64,000 nt of DNA. It comes from JALHNI01 sp044226365 (GTDB lineage: Bacteria; Acidobacteriota; Terriglobia; Bryobacterales; Bryobacteraceae). The DNA lies in NCBI GenBank assembly GCA_044226365.1, contig JBGAHE010000003.1, positions 1 through 64,000 on the forward strand. Direction: 5' to 3'. Both the position numbers and the translations under genes were made by a program. The notes beneath the pieces are model-generated. The model saw only the letters and a list, made by a program, of their open reading frames with translations. It had not been told where the DNA came from and ran no database searches. Shown here piece after piece: positions 1 through 7,322 of this stretch. The first letter of the stretch is position 1. The number at the start of each line of letters is the position of its first letter.

Positions 1-2
1 GC

Positions 3-386
3 AAACGGGGGTGGACTCGCTACCTCAGGGCGGGGCCAACGAACTGGTCGCCGCGGTTCGATGCGCAGTTGTTGAATGATTTGGGGTTCAAGTCGTGTTT
101 GCGGTATCTGGAGTTGAACCCGGTGCGGGCGAAGTTGGTGGGGTCGGCCGAGAGGTGGGCTTGGTCGAGCGCGCGGGCGCATGTGACGGGGGTGGACCCG
201 ACGGGAGTGTTGTGTTTTGAGCAGTTTAACCGGTGGTCGTTGGATTGGGGGGCGTTTTTGCGGGCGCCGATCGAGGCGGAGAAGGTGGCGGTGGCGTGGG
301 AACGGGTGAGGTCGGGGTCGGTGTGGAACCGGCCGGCGTGGGACTTGTTGGTTCCGAAGAAGGTCGCGGGGCGGGCGGTGGGCTGA
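3..386 (+). CDS. REP-associated tyrosine transposase (Y1/IS200-like), C-terminal part
   Basis: The reading frame is open from the window edge, so the 5' part is outside the window. The visible peptide contains RYLELNPVRAKLV followed by a W-x-WSSAR motif, which is the conserved C-terminal block of Y1-type transposases associated with REP elements (RAYT family). These enzymes process single-stranded REP hairpins through a tyrosine nucleophile, but the HUH and tyrosine region is not visible here. REP-like hairpins of the kind such enzymes act on lie about 150 bases downstream. The frame ends in TGA at 384-386. It may be an intact gene upstream of the window or a remnant; that cannot be decided from the visible part. 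Confidence 0.75.
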   Translation, partial: KRGWTRYLRAGPTNWSPRFDAQLLNDLGFKSCLRYLELNPVRAKLVGSAERWAWSSARAHVTGVDPTGVLCFEQFNRWSLDWGAFLRAPIEAEKVAVAWERVRSGSVWNRPAWDLLVPKKVAGRAVG

Positions 387-481
387 TTATTTGGTCTTGA
401 GCTCCTTGTGGCGTGGCCGGGTGGATGTGTCGATGGCGAGCTAGGGTTGTGGTCGGTGGACAATTGGCGGTGGGTGGGCCG

Positions 482-589
482 TGGGGGCGGTCAATGCCCT
501 CGCTTGCGTCGACGGTCCCCGCGTGGGCGTCTTTTTTCCTGGTGCCGGACACGGCCTATTCTTTTCCTGGTGCCGGACACGGCCTATTC
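482..589. repeat. REP-like element, copy 1, with a perfect 28-bp tandem duplication
   Basis: The block beginning with GGGGGCGGTCAATGCC and ending with GCCGGACACGGCCTATT recurs in related form at 1663-1757 and 2636-2714. The core GCCG-GACA-CGGC can fold into a short hairpin with a four-base loop. In this copy a 28-bp unit is present twice in perfect tandem (534-561 and 562-589). It lies directly downstream of a Y1-type transposase, the usual partner of REP sequences. Confidence 0.7.
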
Positions 590-599
590 TGTCATTCGT

Positions 600-1202
600 C
601 TATCCCGCCCCGTCGAAGAACGAATGCACACAATGCCAGATCGTTGGGAAGCGCTTCAATTTAAGATCCCCTGCAGTGGGCGGCCCATCTAGCTCCCAGA
701 CGCAATCTTGGCCCGGACGTGTAACGAACTCGCCAGAGACGGAGGAAATACCGATTCGTACACCGCCGTCAAGAGTGAATGAATCGGCGACGTAACTTGC
801 TCCAACAACGTCTCCTAACGGGCCTACTACCTCAGAGAATAAAGAGAAGAATTCAGCGGTCTGTCCGGTAAGCCGCCTATCCACAGTTTCGCTACTAGCC
901 TCCTTTATCCTCAATTCGTCAATTTGCTCGAGCACAGCGCGCCTCGCTTGTTCAACAGTGAGCTCTGGCCGAAGAGCGGACGCGAGAACTCTCTCGGCCG
1001 CCCGCTTTTCTAAAAGCTTCAGAAAGCTGACCACGACACTGAGAAATAAGAAATTCAGAGTTAAAAATAGAATGAAGAATTCTTTCGACAGACCCTGGCC
1101 GCGGTTCACTTGCATTGCGAGTATCAATGCAAGTGATACGACACAAAAGCACAACCGCCCGCCGTTATTATGCGACTTTATCAATTTTAGAATAGCGAAC
1201 AT
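600..1202 (-). CDS. hypothetical two-helix membrane protein, possible orphan immunity protein
   Basis: I do not recognise the family. The 200-residue product has two hydrophobic segments near the N-terminus (about residues 17-31 and 41-63), then a charged, probably helical segment and a soluble C-terminal half of about 110 residues. It starts with ATG at 1202. The DNA is clearly more AT-rich than the flanking chromosome, which suggests horizontal acquisition. It sits between two copies of the transposase-plus-REP repeat and on the same strand as the Rhs fragment further upstream. An orphan immunity role is possible from this context alone and is not shown by the sequence. Confidence 0.55.
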   Translation of the reverse strand: MFAILKLIKSHNNGGRLCFCVVSLALILAMQVNRGQGLSKEFFILFLTLNFLFLSVVVSFLKLLEKRAAERVLASALRPELTVEQARRAVLEQIDELRIKEASSETVDRRLTGQTAEFFSLFSEVVGPLGDVVGASYVADSFTLDGGVRIGISSVSGEFVTRPGQDCVWELDGPPTAGDLKLKRFPTIWHCVHSFFDGAG

Positions 1203-1388
1203 GCAAAATTGGCGACAAATCGGACACCGGTAGCCTTTGGATTTACTATCCTGCTAGCCACTGCCTCGGCGCGGATAAGACGAACGTGTGCGGCAGCGTG
1301 GGCGCTTCCCCGAAGGTCTCGTCTCAGGTTCCATTCTCCACTATGTATAGACGGCGGTAATCCTCCGGTGGGAAACAGAGTCGAAGGC
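1203..1388. other. intergenic, nothing recognised
   Basis: This AT-richer spacer separates the membrane-protein gene from the second transposase-like repeat. I see no coding signal, RNA gene or clear hairpin in it. A promoter for the minus-strand gene should lie here, but no convincing -35/-10 pair is visible. Confidence 0.3.
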
Positions 1389-1567
1389 GTGTTGTGTTTT
1401 GAGCAGTTTACGCGGTGGTCGTTGGATTGGGGGCGTTTTTGCGGGCGACGGTGAAGGCGGAGAAGGCGGCGGTGACGTGGGAGCGGGTGCGGTCGGGGTC
1501 AGTGTGGAATCGGCCGGCGTGGGATTTGCTGGTTCCGGCCGAGGTCGCGGGGCGAGCGGTGGGCTGA
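1389..1567 (+). pseudogene. decayed second copy of the transposase 3' end
   Basis: This stretch is a close copy of 207-386, the end of the Y1-type transposase, with many substitutions. One base is missing from a G run near 1430, which breaks the frame relative to the first copy. The final codons up to TGA at 1565-1567 still match. Similarity continues beyond the stop into the REP-like region at 1663-1757, so a unit of transposase tail plus REP was duplicated and then diverged. Confidence 0.7.
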
Positions 1568-1662
1568 GTTTTGGGGCTCGGGCTCTGGAGGCGTGGCCGG
1601 GTGGATGTGTCGATGGCGAGCTAGGGTTGCGGTCGGTGGACAAGTGGCGGCGGGTGGGCCGT

Positions 1663-1757
1663 GAGGGCGTTCAATGCGCCGGCTTGCGTCGGCGGTCCCC
1701 GCGTTGGCGTCTTTTTTCTGGTGCCGGACACGGCCTATTCCGCCGGACACGGCCTAT
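1663..1757. repeat. REP-like element, copy 2
   Basis: This is a diverged copy of the block at 482-589. The hairpin core GCCGGACACGGCCTAT occurs twice in close succession (about 1724-1739 and 1742-1757) with a shorter spacer than in copy 1. Confidence 0.65.
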
Positions 1758-1772
1758 GCCCCCCGCCACAGA

Positions 1773-2573
1773 TCAGCCTTGAGCCGAATGCTCCCGCTCC
1801 ATCATTCTGATGTAGGCTTGCTCCCGCTCATCGGCCTTGACCTGAAGAGAACGCAATGCCTCGACCTCGCCCTTCAAGACTGAACCGCCGCAGCCTCGAA
1901 GCAGGGAGGCCGCCGTCTCTAGAAACTTGGCCACGCCCACCTTGTCCCGCAAGTCGAAACGGTCGTAAGCAAAAAGAATCCCGCCGCGATCCATATATGC
2001 GAAGTCGTCCAGGATGAAGCCAGAGGCCGGCATTTCTTCACCGTTACCAGTGCCTACGAGAATACTGTCCATTGGACACTCCGGCGAGTACGAGAGCATA
2101 ACGAAAATGGCATCGCTGATAAACCGCACAGAGATTGGCGAACTCTCCGCTACTTCGAAGCCGTACTCGTCAATCAGGAAACGGAATGACTGAAGTGCAT
2201 GCCCGCGAAAACCGAGATGGCCTTCAGGTGGGACCGGGAGGGCGCCGAGATCAGTGAGCATGCGCCGAAACTCGGTCAGGTACTTCGAGTAGACTTCGCG
2301 TGCCGGGTCCCCAAGAGAAGCACTTTGCAATTTTCTTTGGAGTTGATCGACATCCTGTAGGTACTCTCCAGCAACCTTTGGATAGTCGAACTGGGTCGAG
2401 CGTTCAACGGCGGCAGCCGCGACTGGTTGTACCTAGTCGATAATGTGATCCAACTCCAGCTCAAAGCCAGCCTTCGAGAGTTGATCTCGCTTCACTGGCA
2501 AGTTTTGCATGAGTCCACGCCAAGCCTCGTATCTCTGCCGAAACGCTTCGAATTGGGTTTCTGGTGTTGTCAT
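1773..2573 (-). pseudogene. hypothetical gene interrupted by an in-frame amber codon
   Basis: Starting at ATG 2573, a frame of 46 codons (beginning MTTPETQFEAF) ends in TAG at 2433-2435. The same frame then stays open for about 220 more codons to the TGA at 1773, with no frame change. Between the TAG and codon 2330 there is no ATG or GTG start, only a TTG at 2330. The simplest reading is one protein of about 266 codons broken by a single nonsense mutation. The downstream part looks soluble and globular and I recognise no family. Alternatives are independent translation of a 185-residue protein from TTG 2330, stop read-through, or a sequencing error. It lies between REP-like copies 2 and 3 in the small-gene cluster downstream of the Rhs fragment. 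Confidence 0.6.
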
Positions 2574-2635
2574 TTCCTGGCCTTCCTCTCCTTTTCGCTT
2601 GTCGTCGAAGCCTTCGCGTCGTGTTAAAAACGCCC

Positions 2636-2714
2636 TGGGGGCGGTCAATGCCCTCGCTTGCGCCGACGGTCCCCGCGTTGGCGTCTCTTTCCTTGTGCTG
2701 GACACGGCCTATCG
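2636..2714. repeat. REP-like element, copy 3 (short)
   Basis: About 78 bases match copy 1, starting in GGGGGCGGTCAATGCCCTCG and ending in GGACACGGCCTAT. The transposase tail is absent here. The last bases (CTA at 2709-2711) form the stop codon of the adjacent minus-strand gene. Confidence 0.65.
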
Positions 2715-3128
2715 ACGTTCAAGCCTTTTCCACAACACGTCAGCTAAAAGTCCGATGAGGTACCACTGCACCCCTCCAAAGAGCAGCATGAGCGATATCA
2801 CGTAGCTTGGAAAGGACAGGCCCAAAGGAAACGGGTCTTGAAAAGCGGGCATGATCTGGATGCACTTAAAGGCCAGCCTTGCCAAGATGTCAGCGGGTGC
2901 ATGCACGGTGACGAAGAGCCTGTATGCTACTGGCTCAGAAGGAAAGTGGATCTGCCATCGATTGAAGGCCAGCGATGCGGCATGTACGTTCTTCGAGTGT
3001 GGATCAGGTGTGTCGATTAATTGACGATCAAAGTCGCCAGCTAATCCTCCGTGTGCCGACATAAACGAGCCAACGGCGACGCAAACCCAAGCTATGTAAA
3101 TCAAGATGCAGACCTGTGGCTTGGTCAT
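2709..3128 (-). CDS. putative membrane immunity protein for the adjacent Rhs tip
   Basis: The 139-residue product has a hydrophobic N-terminal helix (about residues 8-25) and a hydrophobic C-terminal helix (about 110-130), so it is probably an inner-membrane protein with a periplasmic or cytosolic middle part. I recognise no named family. Its ATG at 3128 lies only two bases after the TGA of the Rhs gene, so the two are transcribed together and probably coupled. This is the standard position of an immunity gene in Rhs toxin loci. Its own TAG stop falls within REP-like copy 3, so its natural C-terminus may have been altered by that insertion. The immunity role is inferred from position only. 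Confidence 0.55.
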   Translation of the reverse strand: MTKPQVCILIYIAWVCVAVGSFMSAHGGLAGDFDRQLIDTPDPHSKNVHAASLAFNRWQIHFPSEPVAYRLFVTVHAPADILARLAFKCIQIMPAFQDPFPLGLSFPSYVISLMLLFGGVQWYLIGLLADVLWKRLERR

Positions 3129-3130
3129 GC

Positions 3131-5494
3131 TCAGTGGCTCCGTTTCTGGCCTCTGCTTAATCCCCCTCTGGCTCGTGCGGCATTCTCCGCTGCAAGTGCA
3201 CTTTGATTGTTCGGTGCCCCCATCTGTCCTCGCAGAAATGCACCAGCATGGCCGATCAACTCGTGAGCTACCGTTTCCCCGAGCGATGCGCCAGGAATCC
3301 CCTCGGCGGCGGCGGTTCGGTCTCGTATATCAGTAGGATCGACTATCGATTGAATGAACCCGGACATCGTGATACTGCCGTGATGGGTTACACCACCACC
3401 AAACCGCTGTCCGACATCGGAGGTTTGAGTGCTCAAGAACGTGAGCGGACGAAGGAAATTGGGCGCACTGTCATCGTAAACGGTGGTCGTGTCTCCCAAG
3501 CGAAACTGCACGATGTTCTTGTCTGCAATGATTCCACCCAATCCAGCCTCAAGATCGCCAGCCTTTGCAAACGCTGCGGCGTCTCCTTTGATGCCAACAA
3601 AGAAACGACCCGTCTGGTTGCCCTTCTTGTCCAACTCAGGGTTGATGTAGAGATTGGCTGAGGCCTTACTGTTTCCAAGTGCCGCCTGGATTGCCGCCAA
3701 CGCCTTCTTGCGCTCTTCCTCGTCGCCAGTTAACTCAATGGCGTTGCCCGTTGGATCGACGTACCGAAGGGGATTATTCCGACCGTAAGCATAGAGATTC
3801 CAACTCTGTGGATCTTCAGCGAACTGATCAGCGAACGGCACATCCGGGGAAGTGAACCTTCCCTGAGTGCCCGAGAAGTACCTTGCTCCGTAGTAATCCA
3901 GTCCCGTCTCGGCATCTCGTTCCTTGCCAGTGAACCGAAGGGTGGTGGACTGGGGAAGGGGAGGGTTGCCGCCGTAGCAGGGATGATCCCCGGTGGTGCG
4001 CCATTGCTCGAAGCCGAAGGGCAGATAGTCGCTACGCTGGACGCAGTTGCCGGTGGCGTCCAGGACCAGGCGAGTGCTACCCAGGTGGTCCGTAACCAGA
4101 TACTTCGTGCCGCCACTGACCGAACCGGTGGTGTACTCCGCGGCCAGTTCCCCAAAGGCGTCGTAAACGTAGCGGGTCTGCACGCCATCCACGGTCCGGA
4201 GCACGCGTTTGCCTTCGCCATCGTACTTGACTTCCACCCAGGTGCCAGGCGTGGGGATGTAGTTCATGATGATCTTGTTCTCGGCGTCGTAGATGGCCGT
4301 GTTGGCGCCGATCAATTGCTGGTTGCCGGCCGCGTCATAGGAACCGTTGACTAACTGGTTCTTGGCCGCGTTGTAGGCGCTGCTCGACGCAGGCCCCACC
4401 GCCGACGGTGGCAAGCCCAGCGACGACGTACGCCACTGATTCCCAAACCGGTCGTACTGGAAGGTGTCCCGCGTGGTGACCGTGAGCGAGGGAAGAATGT
4501 TCTCCTCGAAATTCGTCAGGCGGTTCGCCGCGTCGTAGCTGTAGTTCTGGCGATACGTCTTGACCCCGGTCTCCATCGTCTGATCACGCAGATTCCCGTT
4601 ATTGTTCGCGTCACCGTAACCTAACGTGAGCTTCAGGAGCGTTCCGCTGCCTCCCGAGGCATGCAGTTGGGTGGTCTGCATGCGGCTATTGTACTTCCAC
4701 TCCTGCGTGAACGGATTGGCGACGGGACCTTGAGACCAACTCGCCGGAGCGCCGTTTGGCGCGTAGGTCATCTGGCGGGCATAGTCGGTTTGCGCCTGAT
4801 TCAGGACCGAGTTGACTTGCCTGACGCGGTTGGCGCTGGTGGGCGTGTACTGGATTTTCCGGCCAGAGGGGTAGGTCTCCGAGGTCAGCAAGCCGCCCGG
4901 GTTGTATTCGTAGGCGAAAGCATAGGTGGGCCCGCCCAGCCCTGGCGCGACCTGGGCGCTTTTGGTGACGCGGCCCAAGGCGTCGAACTCGCGATATTGC
5001 ACGTTCGCGTTGCTGTTGATGACGGCAGTGAGCCGGCCCCAGCCGTTGGGTACGTCCATCGACTGATAGCAGAATCCGTTCGAGCCATTGGTCTTGCGGT
5101 CGTAGCAGTAGGTGACATTCGGAGTGATGGCCGAACCGTAGGTCTTGCTGGTGAGGCGGTTCTGCGCGTCATAGGCCATGGTCACGTTCATGGACGATCC
5201 GCGATCATCATCGCGAGTCTTGAGCAGGCCGTTGGGGAAGTAGCCGTATTTGATTTCTCCGGTCTCGGGATTGGTGGCGGAGGTGAGGCGGGCGAGAGAG
5301 TCGTAAACAAAGGTCCGCGTCTGTTGGACGGCACCGTCGACCTGCAGGACGGACGTGAGGTTGTCGAGGACATCGTAGCTATAGGCGGCCGACGCGATTC
5401 CATCATCGGCGCTGGCGATCCGGCCAAGCGCCTCTCTCGGAGAGGGGTGACGAAGAGCCTTTTGAACGTGGGAGATTATCCTCGCAGATTCCAT
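3131..5494 (-). CDS. Rhs-repeat protein, N-terminally truncated, with putative metallopeptidase toxin tip
   Basis: The 787-residue product consists of YD/Rhs repeats from about residue 25 to 470, an Rhs core with a DHLGSTR motif and the classic block from FTGKERDAETGLDYYGARY to YAYGRNNPLRYVDPTG ending near residue 590, and a variable tip of about 200 residues. The tip contains HELIGH (residues 744-749), an HEXXXH arrangement, followed by a Glu-Asn pair at 770-771. HEXXXH with a downstream Glu is known from M49 dipeptidyl peptidase III, so the tip is probably a zinc peptidase toxin. There is no signal peptide, and the usual long N-terminal delivery region is missing. The first residues (MESARIISHV) come from a repeated fragment also found near 6516-6590, so the gene looks like a rearranged C-terminal remnant. 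The downstream membrane gene probably gives immunity. Confidence 0.85.
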   Translation of the reverse strand: MESARIISHVQKALRHPSPREALGRIASADDGIASAAYSYDVLDNLTSVLQVDGAVQQTRTFVYDSLARLTSATNPETGEIKYGYFPNGLLKTRDDDRGSSMNVTMAYDAQNRLTSKTYGSAITPNVTYCYDRKTNGSNGFCYQSMDVPNGWGRLTAVINSNANVQYREFDALGRVTKSAQVAPGLGGPTYAFAYEYNPGGLLTSETYPSGRKIQYTPTSANRVRQVNSVLNQAQTDYARQMTYAPNGAPASWSQGPVANPFTQEWKYNSRMQTTQLHASGGSGTLLKLTLGYGDANNNGNLRDQTMETGVKTYRQNYSYDAANRLTNFEENILPSLTVTTRDTFQYDRFGNQWRTSSLGLPPSAVGPASSSAYNAAKNQLVNGSYDAAGNQQLIGANTAIYDAENKIIMNYIPTPGTWVEVKYDGEGKRVLRTVDGVQTRYVYDAFGELAAEYTTGSVSGGTKYLVTDHLGSTRLVLDATGNCVQRSDYLPFGFEQWRTTGDHPCYGGNPPLPQSTTLRFTGKERDAETGLDYYGARYFSGTQGRFTSPDVPFADQFAEDPQSWNLYAYGRNNPLRYVDPTGNAIELTGDEEERKKALAAIQAALGNSKASANLYINPELDKKGNQTGRFFVGIKGDAAAFAKAGDLEAGLGGIIADKNIVQFRLGDTTTVYDDSAPNFLRPLTFLSTQTSDVGQRFGGGVTHHGSITMSGFIQSIVDPTDIRDRTAAAEGIPGASLGETVAHELIGHAGAFLRGQMGAPNNQSALAAENAARARGGLSRGQKRSH

Positions 5495-5549
5495 CTCGGC
5501 CTCTGATCTGCAAGGTTCATCCGGGCAGCACGCGAGTCCTTGAGGTTCG
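5474..5549. repeat. diverged direct repeat, left copy
   Basis: About 75 bases here match 6516-6590 in the same orientation at roughly three quarters identity by eye. On the minus strand both copies encode a related peptide (AEMESARII here, AEMKAARMI there), so the repeat is probably an old coding fragment. The pair flanks the DUF1778-GNAT module, and the left copy supplies the start codon of the truncated Rhs frame. Confidence 0.5.
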
Positions 5550-5561
5550 CGATCGCAAGAA

Positions 5562-5625
5562 TGTCATGACAATGTACGGCAACCTGTTATCGTGATCGTG
5601 AATCATCGCTTGTAAAGGAGGCACC
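5562..5625 (+). promoter_or_regulatory. promoter/operator region of the toxin-antitoxin operon
   Basis: A perfect 10-base palindrome, TGTCATGACA, lies at 5562-5571 and overlaps a -35-like ATGACA. A weak -10-like TATCGT follows at about 16 bases spacing. A strong Shine-Dalgarno AGGAGG precedes the ATG at 5626. Antitoxins of this family autoregulate by binding palindromes near their promoter, so the palindrome is a candidate operator. The assignment is by eye. Confidence 0.35.
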
Positions 5626-5913
5626 ATGCCAAGCGTCGAGACCCGAAATGAAAAGCTCGATCTGCGATTGACGCCCTCGGCCAAGCGAGCGCTTCAAATG
5701 GCGGCCAACGTCATGGGCTGCTCGGTGAGCGAGTTTGTGCTGCAGAGCGCTTTGGCGCGGGCGGAGGAAGCGTTACCCGATCGCCAGAAGTTCGGTTTGA
5801 ACGCGGAGCAATGGCGCGCTTTTGAAAAGGCTTTGGATGCGCCTCCGCCGCCCGCTCCCCGGTTGGCCAAGCTTCTACAGGAGCCAAGCGTGTTCGAGCG
5901 CGGACTTAAATGA
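5626..5913 (+). CDS. DUF1778 ribbon-helix-helix antitoxin
   Basis: The 95-residue protein has an N-terminal ribbon-helix-helix DNA-binding part (residues about 8-50, with LDLRLTPSAKRAL and a helix starting at CSVSEFVLQSAL) and a C-terminal tail rich in Pro that would wrap the toxin. Family members (TacA, AtaR, KacA type) neutralise a GNAT toxin and repress the operon. The length is typical. A clear AGGAGG lies 6-7 bases before the ATG. Its TGA overlaps the start of the GNAT gene by four bases (ATGA), so translation is coupled. Confidence 0.88.
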   Translation: MPSVETRNEKLDLRLTPSAKRALQMAANVMGCSVSEFVLQSALARAEEALPDRQKFGLNAEQWRAFEKALDAPPPPAPRLAKLLQEPSVFERGLK

Positions 5914-6431
5914 CCGCGCAGCCGCTTCGTATCGAGAAGCTTCATCGTGGCCATGCGGTGGAAGCCTTCGACTGCGGGCGAGAGGCGCTCAACCGTTTCT
6001 TGAGCCGTTATGCGCTGCAGAATCAGCAGGCGGAAGCATCGAAGACCTACATCGCCTTGAACGAAGAAGAATTAATCGTCGGCTATTACATGCTTGTCGT
6101 CGGCCAGGTGGAATACGACGACGCGCCGGAGAGGCTCAAGAAGGGCCTGGCCCGTCATCCGGTGCCGATCATGCTTTTGGCGCGGCTGGCAGTCGCAGCA
6201 AGCTGGCAGGGAAAGGGCCTTGGTTCAGGTCTTTTGAAGGACGCTCTGCTGCGAACGGCGCAAGCCGCCGATATCGCGGGCATCCGCGCCTTCGGCGTTC
6301 ATGCGAAGGACGACGAAGCCAAAGCGTTCTACGAGCGCTTCGATTTTCTGCCAAGCCCCAGTGATCCTTATCACTTGTTCCGTCTGATGAAGGATATTCG
6401 GGCTTTGCTGGTGAACGTCAAATCGGCGTAG
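5910..6431 (+). CDS. GNAT-family acetyltransferase toxin (TacT/AtaT type)
   Basis: The 173-residue product has the GNAT acetyl-CoA binding motif QGKGLGSGL in the expected place after a beta strand (LLARLAVAASW), and a C-terminal FYERFDFLPS segment typical of these toxins. Characterised relatives acetylate the amino group of charged tRNA and stop translation. It starts within the stop of the DUF1778 gene, the standard antitoxin-first order. It appears complete. Confidence 0.88.
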   Translation: MTAQPLRIEKLHRGHAVEAFDCGREALNRFLSRYALQNQQAEASKTYIALNEEELIVGYYMLVVGQVEYDDAPERLKKGLARHPVPIMLLARLAVAASWQGKGLGSGLLKDALLRTAQAADIAGIRAFGVHAKDDEAKAFYERFDFLPSPSDPYHLFRLMKDIRALLVNVKSA

Positions 6432-6515
6432 TCCAAGGCGAGGGCCTCAATCGTCTGGCTGGGATGCCCGTATTAGCGCATCGCCTGACTGGCTGCGGTG
6501 CCGGGCCGCACAACT

Positions 6516-6590
6516 CGAATCATCCTTGCAGCTTTCATCTCGGCTCTGATTTGCCAGGATGATCGACCCACGCGCGATGCCTTGAACTTC
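6516..6590. repeat. diverged direct repeat, right copy
   Basis: This is the partner of 5474-5549, in the same orientation and about 1.04 kb away. Shared stretches include CATCTCGG, CTCTGAT and CTTGA. Together the two copies bracket the DUF1778-GNAT pair. Confidence 0.5.
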
Positions 6591-6674
6591 GTGACAGGAA
6601 GGCCCATATTCTTTACTCCGGAATTGTTGCCCCTTAGCCCCCGCGCGTTCGGGCGCTTGAACCGCCGGTGCGTT

Positions 6675-6833
6675 CTAGTAGTCTCCGCAGAGCCACACCG
6701 CGAACAGAAAAAGACAGGACAGCCCAAGCATGCCCAATCCCGCGATGGCGAGAATCGTCTGGCTCACTGAAGTGGCCACGCGGAGGCGACTCAGGAAGCG
6801 ACTCAGTTCCGGTTTCGCTTTTGGTGTCGGCAC
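6675..6833 (-). CDS. possible small single-helix membrane protein
   Basis: A frame opens with GTG at 6833 after an in-frame TAG and runs 52 codons to a TAG at 6675-6677. Its C-terminal half is a continuous hydrophobic stretch of about 25 residues ending in AVWLCGDY, which would make one membrane helix. There is no clear ribosome site, so it may be a remnant rather than a gene. Confidence 0.25.
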   Translation of the reverse strand: MPTPKAKPELSRFLSRLRVATSVSQTILAIAGLGMLGLSCLFLFAVWLCGDY

Positions 6834-7322
6834 GATCTACTCGATTGTCCCACCGTCAGCTGCCGCGTTCCGGTCTTATGGGCCGCACGGGGTTCCGGCA
6901 GCGCCTGCTGCGAGACGAAACTCTCATTATCCGCCGCGCTGACCGCTGGGGGGCGCTTAACATTCGGCCGGAAAACAGCTTGAGGCGGCCTTGAAGATAA
7001 GGATTACTGTCGCGATTCCGGGTCTGACGACGGCTGAACAGTTGGGTGAGTCGCTCACGAGGCAGGCAGTCTGTCTACAGGTGGAGCTACCACGCAATCA
7101 ATCAAGGGACGGGCCACGGATTCTTCTCAAATCTCTGGAGTTTTAAAGCGGCGGCCACCAGCACCCGCACTCTCCGCCGTAGTCCGGTCCACGGGTGGAT
7201 CTGGTGGCTCGGTATTCAGCGGGGTGTTTGGGAGGCGAGGCGGCGGGGCGGAAGCGGCTTGATTTACACTAGTCGCTACACGGGTTAGGGTAGCCGGGGA
7301 GGCCGGCCTGGAAGGAGTCGAT

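Larger units (their letters stand above)
6432..7322. other. about 0.9 kb without a convincing gene
   Basis: This stretch contains the right copy of a diverged direct repeat (6516-6590) and one possible 52-codon minus-strand ORF (6675-6833, listed separately). The other short frames have no recognisable motif and no good ribosome site. It may be a graveyard of older accessory genes between the mobile region and the conserved block. A Shine-Dalgarno GGAAGGAG stands just before the dienelactone hydrolase start at 7323. Confidence 0.4.

Noticed and set aside
534..589. two 28-bp repeats that could be CRISPR repeats
   Set aside because: The copies are directly adjacent with no spacer, no cas gene is near, and the core is a REP-like hairpin.
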